Of a stretch of 64,000 nt of DNA, positions 26,951-36,665 are shown in pieces (within the stretch, counting starts at the first letter, position 1; each line of letters begins with the position of its first letter). The stretch lies in assembly GCA_905182485.1 (NCBI GenBank), contig CAJJBO010000004.1, positions 21,016-85,015 on the forward strand. Direction: 5' to 3'. The notes beneath the pieces are model-generated. The model was given only the letters and a program-made list of their open reading frames with translations. It was not told the origin of the DNA and did no database searches. The DNA comes from an uncultured Luminiphilus sp. (GTDB lineage: Bacteria; Pseudomonadota; Gammaproteobacteria; Pseudomonadales; Halieaceae). The translations under genes and the position numbers were made by a program.

Positions 26951-29170
26951 ATGAGACTAATAGGACTACTCACCGCAGCTGCAACAGCTTTTGCGACTGT
27001 GCCACCCCTGTTGATGGCCGCTGATCTTGAGACCATTACCGTCATTGGATCTCGCACCGAGAGACCATTGAAGGAAATAGCCGCCACCATCGATATCATC
27101 GATACACAACAGATAGAAAAAGAGCTCGCGCGGGATATCGCAGATCTGGTTCGCTTCGAGCCAGGTGTCACTGTGTCCGGAACAGGTAGCCGGTATGGAC
27201 TTTCAGGCTTCAATATCAGAGGTGTCGGCGGAAACAGAGTGCTAACGCTAGTCGATGGGGTAAGAGTTGCTGAAGAATTCTCATTTGGCCCATTTTTGTC
27301 TGCGCGGCGTGACTTCGTGGACATTGATAGTCTCGCCACCGCTGAGATAGCTCGAGGTCCGATATCGTCTTTATGGGGGAGCGATGCCTTAGGCGGTGTT
27401 GTCGCGTTTAACACACTGTCGCCAAGAGATTTGCTCCGCGAGAAACGTTTCTACTCGGGCTATAAGCTCGGCTACTCCAGCGCTGACCACTCAAGCGTGG
27501 GCACCGTCACAATAGCGGGTGACGCGGGGCAAGTCTCTTCCATGGTGTTACTCACACTGAGAAACGGACAGGAAACTGAAAATAATGCCAACGGGGGCCC
27601 AGAGTATGGAGCCGAACGCACCAGCCCTGATCAGCAGGATACAAAAGCTCGCAACGTAACGGCCAAATTAGACTGGAATATCGCGGACAATCAGTCGCTC
27701 ATCGTCACTCTGGAGAGCTTCAAGAATGAAATGGACACGAAGATATTGTCAGACTACGGCATCTATTCCCGAGGGACGCTGATTAATTCGAGAGAGGCCG
27801 CGGACGAAAGGGACCGTTCCAGAGCCACTCTCAGATATCAGCTTAACCAAGTTTTTCCATGGCTTGAGAGCGCAGCGCTCACCGCCTATTGGCAGGAATC
27901 AGAGAGTTACCAGTCGCTGATAGAGTCACGTAGCCCTCCTCCTTATCTGTTTAATCAATCGCGAGATCGGATTTCATCCTTTGAACAGACCGTGGTGGGT
28001 GCAAACGCACAACTTTCCAGCGTCTTTTTATCATCCAATACCACCCACACCATTACTTACGGACTCGACTATTACGAGACCTCAAACGAATCTGTCAGAG
28101 ATGGCGGAACGGTCGACGCGGCAGGAAACCCGGTGCGCGAATTTACCCCGTTACCTACCAGGGACTTTCCGAAAACTGACGTGGAAAACATTGCCTTTTT
28201 CATACAAGACGAGATTGAACTGCTTGATGGAAGGCTGCTGCTATCGCCCGGTGCACGTTACGACAGGAATAAAGCGACAACCGCACCTGATTCCCTCTAC
28301 TTTAGGGGAAACCCTGGCGTCGCAACTCCTATTGATTTTGATGAATCCGAAGTGTCACTGAAATTTGGTGCCGTCTACCAGCTCAACTCGGCTCTATCAA
28401 TCGTTGGACGTTATAGCGAAGGATTCAGAGCGCCCCCATTTGATGATGTCAACCTAGGCTTCACTAATGTATTGGGTGGTTACAAAACCATTTCGGCGCC
28501 AAACCTCACCTCTGAAACTAGCGAGAGTTTCGAGCTGGGGCTCAGATTCAGTGGATCAAACGTCGAAGCGTCACTGGCAGTCTTCACGAATGATTATGAT
28601 GATTTCATCGCATCCGCAGGCAGTGGTCATTGCCCAACCAGCTATCAACAGTTTGGTTGCATTGATCCCGAGGACGGCTTTTTGGTCTTTCAGTCGGAAA
28701 ACATTTCTCAAGTCACTATCGATGGCGCAGAGCTCAGATTCTCGATGAAACTTGACTCAATTGGGGTCCCTACTCTCTCAGTCAGGGGCGCCATCGCCTA
28801 TGCAAAGGGTGAAGACAAGGATACCGACGAGCCCATCAATACTGTACAGCCGCTTACTGGCGTAATTGGATTGTCTTACCGCTCAAACAATGATGTGTGG
28901 GGTGGCGATCTCATCTGGACAGGAGTTCAGGCAAAAGATGCGTCTGATATTTCGGGTAGTGCTTTATATGCAACCAGTGGCTATGGAATCTTGGATTTAA
29001 TGGGTGAGTTCAGCTTTAACCAGGCCCTCAGCATTAACTTCGGCGTCTTCAACCTGACCGATAAAAGCTATATCCGCTGGGCAGATTCGCCCGGTATTGG
29101 ACGGGACGCTGCGCAACGGTTTACGCAGCCTGGGGTGAACTATAGTGTTGGCATCAAATACGAGCTATAA
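26951..29170 (+). CDS. TonB-dependent heme/hemoglobin receptor
   Basis: Outer-membrane receptor of 739 residues, intact. The signal peptide ends near LLMAA. The TonB box region is LETITVIGSR. The plug domain includes DLVRFEPGVTVSGTGSRYGL, IRGVGGNRVLTLVDGVR and ARGPISSLWGSDALGGVVAF. The barrel ends with FNLTDKSYIRWADSPGIG and terminal YSVGIKYEL. This follows the TonB-hemoglobin/transferrin receptor family. Next to hmuTUV and a heme monooxygenase, heme is the probable ligand. It is the first gene of a five-gene plus-strand operon behind a Fur-like box; the next gene starts one base after its stop. Confidence 0.9.
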   Translation: MRLIGLLTAAATAFATVPPLLMAADLETITVIGSRTERPLKEIAATIDIIDTQQIEKELARDIADLVRFEPGVTVSGTGSRYGLSGFNIRGVGGNRVLTLVDGVRVAEEFSFGPFLSARRDFVDIDSLATAEIARGPISSLWGSDALGGVVAFNTLSPRDLLREKRFYSGYKLGYSSADHSSVGTVTIAGDAGQVSSMVLLTLRNGQETENNANGGPEYGAERTSPDQQDTKARNVTAKLDWNIADNQSLIVTLESFKNEMDTKILSDYGIYSRGTLINSREAADERDRSRATLRYQLNQVFPWLESAALTAYWQESESYQSLIESRSPPPYLFNQSRDRISSFEQTVVGANAQLSSVFLSSNTTHTITYGLDYYETSNESVRDGGTVDAAGNPVREFTPLPTRDFPKTDVENIAFFIQDEIELLDGRLLLSPGARYDRNKATTAPDSLYFRGNPGVATPIDFDESEVSLKFGAVYQLNSALSIVGRYSEGFRAPPFDDVNLGFTNVLGGYKTISAPNLTSETSESFELGLRFSGSNVEASLAVFTNDYDDFIASAGSGHCPTSYQQFGCIDPEDGFLVFQSENISQVTIDGAELRFSMKLDSIGVPTLSVRGAIAYAKGEDKDTDEPINTVQPLTGVIGLSYRSNNDVWGGDLIWTGVQAKDASDISGSALYATSGYGILDLMGEFSFNQALSINFGVFNLTDKSYIRWADSPGIGRDAAQRFTQPGVNYSVGIKYEL

Positions 29171-29171
29171 A

Positions 29172-30035
29172 ATGGCCAATCTGATAGTAAGGCTGTTGCT
29201 ACTCGTTTTAGCCCCCATCGGTCACGCCGGAGAGGACGATAGCTGTTCAAAAGCCGGCGACACGTCTCGAGTCGTCGCCGCAGGGGGATCCATTGCCGAA
29301 ATGTTCTTCGCCCTCGAGGCGGAGCATCTGCTCGTAGCGGTGGATAGCACCGCAAGCTATTTGCCTAGGGCAGCAGCACTACCTTCGATAGGTTACGTCA
29401 GAAACCTATCTGCCGAGGGTATTCTCACACTAGCGCCAACGGTGATTATTGGTGAGCATGATATGGGTCCGAGCGCTGTCATTGATCAACTATCAATGGT
29501 TGACGTTGAAATAAGACGCGTGATCGAGACACACAGTGCCCAAGGCATAGTCGACAAATTTCTGTGTATCGCCAAAATCATAGATCGTTTTGAAACTGCT
29601 GAGGCGGTCTTATCAGATCGCTTCTATGAAACGATTCAGCAGTTGACTGAAGGACCACGAGCTACCCGACCTGCGCAAGATCACGCAATGCTGATCCTTA
29701 ATTTTGTTGATAATCAGCCGATCGTTGCAGGCGCCAATACCTCAGGAGATGGGATCCTGCGGATGGCGGGCGCTCGTAATATTTTCAGCGATATAGATGG
29801 TTGGAAACCGATTTCTCGCGAGTTGCTTAGCATTTCTAAACCCGATCACATTGTTCTTACCCAGCGCGCTCTGGAGTCGATCGGAGGCATTAGCAGCATG
29901 CAAGCAGATCCGCTTCTTTCGTCCACAAACGCCTTAAAGAATGAGAACGTACATGTCTTTCAAGGAATGAGCTTATTGGGATTTGGGCTGCAAACGCTTG
30001 ACGTCGCACTGCAATTGAAAGATGCAATTGAGTAA
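29172..30035 (+). CDS. hmuT: Heme ABC transporter, periplasmic binding protein
   Basis: Periplasmic heme-binding protein of the HmuT/PhuT (BtuF-like) family. The start at 29172 (ATG one base after the receptor stop) gives a signal peptide, MANLIVRLLLLVLAPIGHAG. Family segments: RVVAAGGSIAEMFFALEAEH, the loop with DSTASYLPRAAALPSIGYVR in which Tyr is the usual heme ligand region, and LTLAPTVIIGEHDMGP. About 287 residues. It delivers heme to HmuUV. Confidence 0.88.
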   Translation: MANLIVRLLLLVLAPIGHAGEDDSCSKAGDTSRVVAAGGSIAEMFFALEAEHLLVAVDSTASYLPRAAALPSIGYVRNLSAEGILTLAPTVIIGEHDMGPSAVIDQLSMVDVEIRRVIETHSAQGIVDKFLCIAKIIDRFETAEAVLSDRFYETIQQLTEGPRATRPAQDHAMLILNFVDNQPIVAGANTSGDGILRMAGARNIFSDIDGWKPISRELLSISKPDHIVLTQRALESIGGISSMQADPLLSSTNALKNENVHVFQGMSLLGFGLQTLDVALQLKDAIE

Positions 30036-30041
30036 TTGAAG

Positions 30042-31076
30042 ATGCAAGGCAAGCTCGCCCGACTGAGCCTAAATCTTACGGCCATAGACAGCAAATGGTC
30101 ATCGGTCGGACTGGCAGCGCTGTTCCTTCTTGTACTCACACTGGGACTGTCGGTAGGTGCTGTTCCACTTCCCATCTGGGATATTGTCACAGGTTCAGCA
30201 GATTCGCTCGAAAGTACGATATTTACTCAAATTAGAGCCCCTCGGGTACTTCTTGCTGCAGCTGTGGGAGCTTCACTAGCGTGCGCGGGCGCCGTCCTTC
30301 AAGGGCTTTTTAGAAACCCTCTCGCAGACCCCGGTCTTATCGGTGTCTCGGGTGGCGCGGCTCTCGGGGCAGTGGCAGTAATCGTTTTCGGTTCGTGGCT
30401 CGATATCCCGCCTGAACTAGCCGGTTACACCATGCCAGTCGCAGCCGTTTTCGGGGCGCTAGTAGTTACAGGTATCCTCTACCTTTTTGCAAGCCGCTTT
30501 GGACAATTTAAAATTGTGACCGTGCTACTGGTCGGCATTGCCATTAATGCGTTGTCCAGTGTCGGCATTGGTCTTTTCCAATACTTAAGCGATGACACGC
30601 AATTGCGGACGCTAATCTTTTGGATGATGGGTAGCTTCGGGCGAGCACAATGGAGCACTGCGTTGCCCTGTATCGCCATGATGGCCCTCGCTACTTTTGC
30701 TCTGATAGGGAGATCAGGGCCACTCGATAAACTTCAGCTTGGAGAGTTTGAGGCCTTCCACCTGGGTATCGATGTCATATCCGTGAAACGCCAGGTGGTG
30801 CTTCTCTCCGCCGTCTGCGTCGGTGCGGGCGTCGCCGTTGCAGGAATCATTGGTTTCGTCGGTCTGGTTGTACCTCACATCGTGAGATTCACTCTAGGGG
30901 TTGCACATCGGCCTCTGATCTTGGGGTCGGGGTTTTTGGGTGCAACACTCATGGTCTCCGCCGATCTGGTTGCAAGAACAGCCGTACTGCCTGCCGAGAT
31001 ACCAGTAGGTCTAGTAACCAGTGCTCTGGGAGCGCCTTTCTTCTTGTGGTTAATCACGAAGGTAGCTCCACGGTGA
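30042..31076 (+). CDS. hmuU: Heme ABC transporter, permease
   Basis: FecCD-family inner-membrane permease with about ten helices. Signatures: IRAPRVLLAAAVGASLACAG, LFRNPLADPGLIGVSGGAAL and GIIGFVGLVVPHIVRFTLG (the loop contacting the ATPase). The ATG at 30042 is chosen; a TTG six bases upstream is a possible alternative. It overlaps hmuV by about 30 bases, which implies translational coupling. Confidence 0.9.
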   Translation: MQGKLARLSLNLTAIDSKWSSVGLAALFLLVLTLGLSVGAVPLPIWDIVTGSADSLESTIFTQIRAPRVLLAAAVGASLACAGAVLQGLFRNPLADPGLIGVSGGAALGAVAVIVFGSWLDIPPELAGYTMPVAAVFGALVVTGILYLFASRFGQFKIVTVLLVGIAINALSSVGIGLFQYLSDDTQLRTLIFWMMGSFGRAQWSTALPCIAMMALATFALIGRSGPLDKLQLGEFEAFHLGIDVISVKRQVVLLSAVCVGAGVAVAGIIGFVGLVVPHIVRFTLGVAHRPLILGSGFLGATLMVSADLVARTAVLPAEIPVGLVTSALGAPFFLWLITKVAPR

Positions 31077-31855
31077 CACTTGCCGTTCGAGACTTGTCTG
31101 TGAAATTCGGTACGAGAGTCATTCTCAAGTCAATTATTGCGAAAATAGAACCTGGCCGCATTACCGTTCTCATCGGCCCAAATGGAGCCGGTAAATCAAC
31201 GCTCTTGTCGGGTTTCGCAGGGCACTTGGCCGATTACTCAGGGCTAATCACTATCGACGAAACCCCTATTGACAACTTCACACCCAAACAATTGGCTGCG
31301 CTCAGAGCGGTCATGATGCAATCGGACAACCTTGTCTTCGAGTTTTCAGTTAGCGATGTTATTCGCATGGGACTGTTACCACACGTCACCTGCAATGCGA
31401 CCGCACAAACAGAAGTCATCGAGGATCTGGCTGATCGATGCGGGATCCGACACTTGCTGCATCAATCGATACTCAGGTTGTCGGGTGGAGAGAAGCAAAG
31501 GGTGCATTTTTGTAGGTGTCTCATACAGATTTGGTGCAATACAGGCTCATATCCAGACTCAGCGCAATATTTGATCCTAGACGAGCCCACATCAAGCCAA
31601 GATATCGCTGGAGAACTGCGCATTCTCAATCTAGTGAAAGAGAAGAGCTCCGAGGGTGTCGGAGTCCTGCTGGTCCTACATGACCTGAATATTGCCGCTC
31701 ACTTCGGCGATTCGTTTTATCTTCTGAAAAATGGGAGCGTATTCGCTCACGGGGAGGCAGACGAAGTGCTTACAGAATCAACGCTTTCGAACGTTTACGA
31801 GACCCCGGTCAAAATCGAAACGAGAGAAAACAAAATCCAAATCAATACCTTCTAG
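31046..31855 (+). CDS. hmuV: Heme ABC transporter, ATP-binding protein
   Basis: ATPase subunit of the heme importer, intact, up to 269 residues. Walker A GPNGAGKST, Q-loop MMQSDNLVF, signature LSGGEKQRV, Walker B YLILDEPTSSQD and H-loop LVLHDLN are all present. About eight extra residues (IWCNTGSYPDSAQ) lie between signature and Walker B compared with the usual ARVLAQLW-type spacing. Starts: GTG 31046 overlaps hmuU; GTG 31070 would also leave a full domain. Confidence 0.9.
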   Translation: MVNHEGSSTVTLAVRDLSVKFGTRVILKSIIAKIEPGRITVLIGPNGAGKSTLLSGFAGHLADYSGLITIDETPIDNFTPKQLAALRAVMMQSDNLVFEFSVSDVIRMGLLPHVTCNATAQTEVIEDLADRCGIRHLLHQSILRLSGGEKQRVHFCRCLIQIWCNTGSYPDSAQYLILDEPTSSQDIAGELRILNLVKEKSSEGVGVLLVLHDLNIAAHFGDSFYLLKNGSVFAHGEADEVLTESTLSNVYETPVKIETRENKIQINTF

Positions 31856-31864
31856 AGACTCAAT

Positions 31865-32173
31865 ATGTTCATAGCAATGAATCGTTTCAAAATTAACCTC
31901 AATCATGATGAAGACTTTGAACAAGTTTGGCGCGAGAGAGAGACATTCCTGTCTGAGGTTCCGGGATTTCTGAAATTCGCGCTACTGCGTGGTCCCCAAT
32001 ATGACAGCCATATACTTTATGTTTCTCATTCAACCTGGGAGACCGAGGAAGCATTTCATGCTTGGACGAAATCCGAGGCGTTCAAAAATGCTCACAGGCA
32101 GTCTAGTGCACCCAAAGGGACCTATCTCGCACATCCTGACTTAGAGATGTTTAATGCAGTCTTGGAAGAATGA
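31865..32173 (+). CDS. Heme-degrading monooxygenase, IsdG/HmoA-like
   Basis: A 102-residue ferredoxin-like alpha+beta barrel (ABM) protein. The pattern NRFKINLNHDEDFEQVWRER, then PGFLKFALLRG and FHAWTKSEAFKNAHR, where the last His is the expected axial heme ligand, matches HmoA/HmoB/IsdG enzymes that open heme and release iron. It closes the heme operon ten bases after hmuV, completing uptake to iron release. Confidence 0.82.
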   Translation: MFIAMNRFKINLNHDEDFEQVWRERETFLSEVPGFLKFALLRGPQYDSHILYVSHSTWETEEAFHAWTKSEAFKNAHRQSSAPKGTYLAHPDLEMFNAVLEE

Positions 32174-32210
32174 GCGATAAAAGTGATGCGGCTACCTTAC
32201 GAAGGGGCCT

Positions 32211-33503
32211 CTATAGAAGAACTTGCCTATCCTGACTGAAGCGACGCCCAGCAAAGAAAAACAATGGGATTGCCGAAAACGAAATCAATGTAAACGACAC
32301 CAAGGTGATTGTGTAAGGGTTTGCAATCGCATTTACCGTTAGCCAGTCCAACAAAAGACCGCTAGATGTCACTCCCAAACCAAGACCGACTACATTAATC
32401 ATCAGCAACGCAACTGCAGTAACTGTCCCCCGTAAATACGTCGGGACTAACTCCTGAATCGTTCCAAAAACTGGCCCATATAAGCAGCCCAATTGAAAAA
32501 ATGCTAGGAACATACAAACCATAAAGAAAAATGAAGTGGGATCAATAAATCGATACGCAAGCATGATGGGCATGATGAATAGGGTGATCCAAAACATAAA
32601 CATCGGACGACCAATGCCCGTTTTCTTCAGAAAGTAGTCACTGCCCAACCCACCAAATAAATTACCGCTGATACCCCCTACTAGTGCCATCCAACCGGTG
32701 AGCTCAGCAATGCTATTTCGGTCAAATCCACGCTCCTCAACAAACCAAATTTGCTCGAAAACAGCGGCACCCAAAAAGACATGAAACATTACTGCCCCAG
32801 AAATGGTTAACAACAGTGCCGGACACCGAAGCAAACACTCTCGGATGAGTATTATCGTGCCTTTCAATGGCAGCAAACCAGGCTTTCTGGACGAACGCAT
32901 CGCCGAGTCATCTGCACGGGGGCGTGGCGTCTCTCTGAGGAACAAGAGCACTAAGCTCAACAAAACACCGATGCCACCAAGCGCATAGAAACAACCGCGC
33001 CAGCCCAGTAAAGGCTCAAGGTATCCTGCAATCAATAAGCTCACAGAGATACCAATTGGTGCCGCCATGTAATAAAAGGACGTTGCGAAACCCAAGCGCT
33101 TTGCTGGGAAACGATCTGAGAGTATCGACATTGACGCGGGCGTCATGATCGATTCACCAATGCCTATAAACAACCGCGGAATCGCGAGGCTAACGAACCC
33201 CCTCGCCGCACCTGAAATAACTGTCAGCGCACTCCAGCTAGCCAAACCAAATGCGATAAAACGGGTTCGGTTAATACGATCCGCCAGAATCCCCATGAAC
33301 ACACCGGCGACCCCGTAGAAAACAATAAAAATGAGCCCCGTCAAAAGGCCAAACTGGGTATTGGTCAGATTGAGGTCTGGTTTTATCCAGTTCGCCATAC
33401 TGGCTATCAGTTGCCGATCAACTACGCATAACACATTGATAAGCGTTAAGAATGATAACAATCCGTAATCATTCGCCGAGGGCTCACTGACTTTGTTGAT
33501 CAA
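32211..33503 (-). CDS. MFS transporter
   Basis: Twelve-helix major facilitator of 430 residues, intact. The loop 2-3 motif is GILADRINRTRFIAFG, and RLFIGIGESIMTPASMSILSDRFP resembles the spinster-like/sugar-phosphate-antiporter-related MFS of hydroxylated or aromatic acid clusters. It is the last gene of the minus-strand catabolic block that starts near 47.6 kb, convergent with the heme operon. Probable role: import of an organic acid or export of a product; inference from context. Confidence 0.85.
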   Translation of the reverse strand: MINKVSEPSANDYGLLSFLTLINVLCVVDRQLIASMANWIKPDLNLTNTQFGLLTGLIFIVFYGVAGVFMGILADRINRTRFIAFGLASWSALTVISGAARGFVSLAIPRLFIGIGESIMTPASMSILSDRFPAKRLGFATSFYYMAAPIGISVSLLIAGYLEPLLGWRGCFYALGGIGVLLSLVLLFLRETPRPRADDSAMRSSRKPGLLPLKGTIILIRECLLRCPALLLTISGAVMFHVFLGAAVFEQIWFVEERGFDRNSIAELTGWMALVGGISGNLFGGLGSDYFLKKTGIGRPMFMFWITLFIMPIMLAYRFIDPTSFFFMVCMFLAFFQLGCLYGPVFGTIQELVPTYLRGTVTAVALLMINVVGLGLGVTSSGLLLDWLTVNAIANPYTITLVSFTLISFSAIPLFFFAGRRFSQDRQVLL

Positions 33504-33561
33504 GTTTTCGGCTCCTTGAATGTCTCAGTTCGCCTTTGCAGCAAAAAGAAAAACCTCGGTG

Positions 33562-34539
33562 CTATGCGGCTCTGGTGGGAAGCAACGCCTTGCGGATAGC
33601 GGCATAATGTTTATTTCTTGCATCCTCAGCGATTGTGGCCGCCGGAACCAGGAATTCGAATCCATGAAACCCACCGACAAAAATCTCTAGCTGAACGTCT
33701 ACGTGATGCGAGGCTAGCCGATTAGCATAGTCGCGGTTTTCATCGATGAAGCCGTCAGCGGTCCCCACTGAAATGTACGCGGGCGGGAGATTGCCAAGAT
33801 CCGTTGCACGACTCGCGGCGGCATAGATCGGGGTATTTTCTGCTGCTTTCCCGTCTGCATTCTTTTCTCGACCTAAATAATATTTCCACCCCATCTGGTT
33901 TGAATCTCGGTTCCAGAGTCTGGCATCGTTAGCTTGATACATTGATGGTGTAACGCTGCGATCGTCAATCATTGGGCAAAGCAAAAACTGAAAAGCGAGC
34001 TTGATATCCGAATGATCTCGTACATAAAGCGCCAACGACGCTGCTAGGCCTGCGCCGGCGCTCACACCACCGACAGCAATTCTATGTCGATCTATTGCAA
34101 GCTCTTCACTCTGGTCAGCGATCCATGACAGGACTGCGTAGCAATCATTCAAAGCGAAAGGATAAGGAAATTCGGGTGCGAGTCGATAGTCTACCGAGAC
34201 CATGATGCAGCCAGTCTCTTTAACGAACTGGCGAACGATGTTGTCATCATTTTCCATCGCCCCCAGACAATAGCCTCCCCCATGCATCCAGAGTAATGCG
34301 GGCAACGGGACTATCTGGCTATCTGGGCGATAAACGCGGAAAACCAAATCATGGGTATCGTCCTGCGGCAGCACATAGTCAGCATGTTGAACACCTTCCA
34401 CCGGCAGTGTTTGGCCGATTATTTTCTGACGCATTTTTTTCCCGAGGCTCCGCGTCTTCTCCAGATCGGTCCAAATGTCCAGTTCAGGGAATGAGTCAAG
34501 CGCAAGCAAAAGCTCTTCATCTATCTTGCTGAAGTTCAT
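33562..34539 (-). CDS. HSL-family alpha/beta hydrolase (esterase)
   Basis: Hormone-sensitive-lipase family carboxylesterase, 325 residues, intact. Oxyanion motif LLWMHGGGYCLG, nucleophile elbow GVSAGAGLAAS, acid in VGTADGFIDENRDYA and catalytic His in FVGGFHGFE. It lies between selC and the MFS gene on the same strand, so it may be the last enzymatic step or first ester cleavage of the pathway. Confidence 0.88.
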   Translation of the reverse strand: MNFSKIDEELLLALDSFPELDIWTDLEKTRSLGKKMRQKIIGQTLPVEGVQHADYVLPQDDTHDLVFRVYRPDSQIVPLPALLWMHGGGYCLGAMENDDNIVRQFVKETGCIMVSVDYRLAPEFPYPFALNDCYAVLSWIADQSEELAIDRHRIAVGGVSAGAGLAASLALYVRDHSDIKLAFQFLLCPMIDDRSVTPSMYQANDARLWNRDSNQMGWKYYLGREKNADGKAAENTPIYAAASRATDLGNLPPAYISVGTADGFIDENRDYANRLASHHVDVQLEIFVGGFHGFEFLVPAATIAEDARNKHYAAIRKALLPTRAA

Positions 34540-34606
34540 AGTGACTTAAAGCCTCCTCCCAATATTTATCGCTTTTTGCCGTGACTTGCCAAAAAGCACA
34601 CTTACT

Positions 34607-34700
34607 TGGCGGAAGAGGTAGGAGTCGAACCCACCAGGCACTGCTTAAGCGCCTCACTGGTTTTGAAGACCAGGCACCCCACCGGGAGCGTCACTCTTCC
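34607..34700 (-). tRNA. selC: tRNA-Sec (anticodon TCA)
   Basis: Read on the minus strand from 34700: acceptor 5' strand GGAAGAG pairs with CTCTTCC, followed by G and an encoded CCA at 34609-34607. The anticodon arm is CTGGT-CTTCAAA-ACCAG with anticodon TCA, which reads UGA. A long variable arm (GAGGCGCTTAAGCAGTGCC region) and a T-arm GTGGG-TTCGACT-CCTAC complete it. The length of 94 and the extended acceptor/variable arms are those of selenocysteine tRNA, not of a serine or suppressor tRNA. It starts 17 bases after the selB stop on the same strand. Confidence 0.96.
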
Positions 34701-34717
34701 AAAAACAATTTGATCAT

Positions 34718-36665
34718 TCATGCCCTATCTAGGAGTCGCCCCGTAAGGACAACGCGCTTATCACCATCTCGTCGGGTGACGCCAACTTGGTCAAAATACT
34801 CAAGTAAATCGACGCATGAATTACGTCCCAACCCTAGATGATCTCTCGCATCCGCTACCGAGAACATCCCTTGAGTCTCAAACAGCGTGGTCAAACTTTG
34901 AGCGAAATGATTGAGTCGATCGGACAGCAGAAAGCGCGTAGTGCTGATCTTGTGAACTCGACCATCTTTGACGGCCTCCATCAGAGCAGACTGAAGCGCT
35001 TCTCGACTAAGCTGGAGCGACTCGAGTAAATCTGACAGAGTCGGTATTTGGGCCTGATACTGACTCAGTATTGTGCTTATCAACTCCCAGTCCCTAGCTT
35101 CTTGGGCCGTCACTACCGGCTCGACGCCGGGCAAACGGACCCGACCACTAACCCGTTTTAAAAGCGAGCTATTTACCAAATCCGCTAAGGCGGCCTCCAG
35201 GAGCGACTCTTTATCCCTCCCCTGAAGTTGAGCGAGGCATTTAACTCGCAGGTGGTCAGTGGGCACTCCATCCGTATTTTGACTATCCCGATAACAGCAT
35301 TCCACCAGCTCGACTATCGTTTTTTGGCTACTAGCCCAGACATCATCAAGCACGCAAAAATCTTGCCCATTCATTCTGAAGTGATGGATACGCGTGGCTA
35401 ATTTAGCGCTGTGCAGTGCCGCCTCAAAATCCTGCGGCAGCGCATTACAAATCGACATGAAATGCGCTGTGTTTAACGCCTCTCGCCGATTAACGAGCAA
35501 CTCCGTAAGCATCTGACCGAAGGTGGGTAACCCCATGGCCTGAAGATACCCTAGCGCTTCTTTATTCTTTGCTCGTGCCGGCTCCGCTCTGGGCTCCAGC
35601 ACGATGCCTCCCGCTATGGTTGTGGACTCGCTGCTATCCCGAAGCAGAAAACGATCGCCCCAACAGCAATCTATGTCAGTTTCGACAATCACCTGTACAA
35701 GTACTGTTGCGTCTCTCACTAGCCCGGTAGCGCGAGCGGATTCCTCCAAGAGGTACAGCTTTGCAGCTTGTCGCTTAGCGCCGATATAAATTTTAACCTT
35801 TGACAAATGTTTCACAGTGAATGGCAAGCTTTCAGACACAATCAGTCTGGCGTTGAAGCGATGAGAGGCCAGAACACCACTGCCCCCGTTAAGCCAGTCG
35901 CCACGCTTAAGGTCTGACTTTTTGATACCCGTCAATTGAAGCGCGCAGCGCTGTCCAGCTCTGCCGTATTGCGTCTTGGCGTTCTGAGAGTGTATCGAGC
36001 GAACTCTTACCTTCTTATTTTCAGGTAACAGCGTCAAATGATCCCCTACCGACACGCCACCTGAGATCGAGGTGCCCGTGACGATTAATCCGCTGCCCTG
36101 TAGGTGAAAGACCCGATCAATCGATAACCGAAAATAGCCCCTCTCCGGTTTATCTTGCAAATTCTTTGCCGTTTTAACGAGAAATTGTTTAAGCTCGGTA
36201 ATCCCCGCCCCATCCGCATTGCTCACCACAAAACTCGGGGCGCTTGCCATCGGGATATGTGTTTGGATGGAAGCGAGCAGTGCTTCGGCAACGCCTGACC
36301 GCTCTGAAACGTCGATTTTGTCGATATGCGTTATCACAATGACATATTGATCCACACCCAACAAACGCAGCACTTCTAAGATGCTCAATGGTTTGAGGCA
36401 TCGGCCCCTCGTTTGCCGCAACCACGACTAACGCAAGGTCTACGCTGCACACACCGGAAATCATCGTATTGATGAAACGGTGATGACCGGGCACGTCAAT
36501 AAAGCCGATATTGAAACCCGCTTCTGCCTGCAAAAAAGCGTATCCGAGTTCTATCGATAACCCACGTTGTTTTTCCTCTTCGAGCCTATCGGTATCAACC
36601 CCAGACAACTGTTTCACCAGGGAGGTCTTGCCATGGTCGACGTGGCCTGCGGTCGCGATGATCAA
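34718..36665 (-). CDS. selB: Selenocysteine-specific elongation factor SelB (one frameshift)
   Basis: GTPase that carries Sec-tRNA to UGA codons marked by a SECIS hairpin. G1 is [10 protein letters not shown] at the N-terminus, switch region [17 protein letters not shown]3 DVPGHHRFI, and G4-like THIDKID. Domain II follows ([20 protein letters not shown]). The C-terminal winged-helix repeats that bind SECIS RNA make up the rest, to [11 protein letters not shown]. The frame changes near 36380: MPQTIEHL continues as [20 protein letters not shown]. Repaired length about 648 residues, as for other SelB. It overlaps selA by 4 bases. Confidence 0.94.

Noticed and set aside
34607..34700. Suppressor tRNA or tRNA-Ser instead of tRNA-Sec
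   Set aside because: The TCA anticodon, 94-nt length, long variable arm and position after selB all fit selC.
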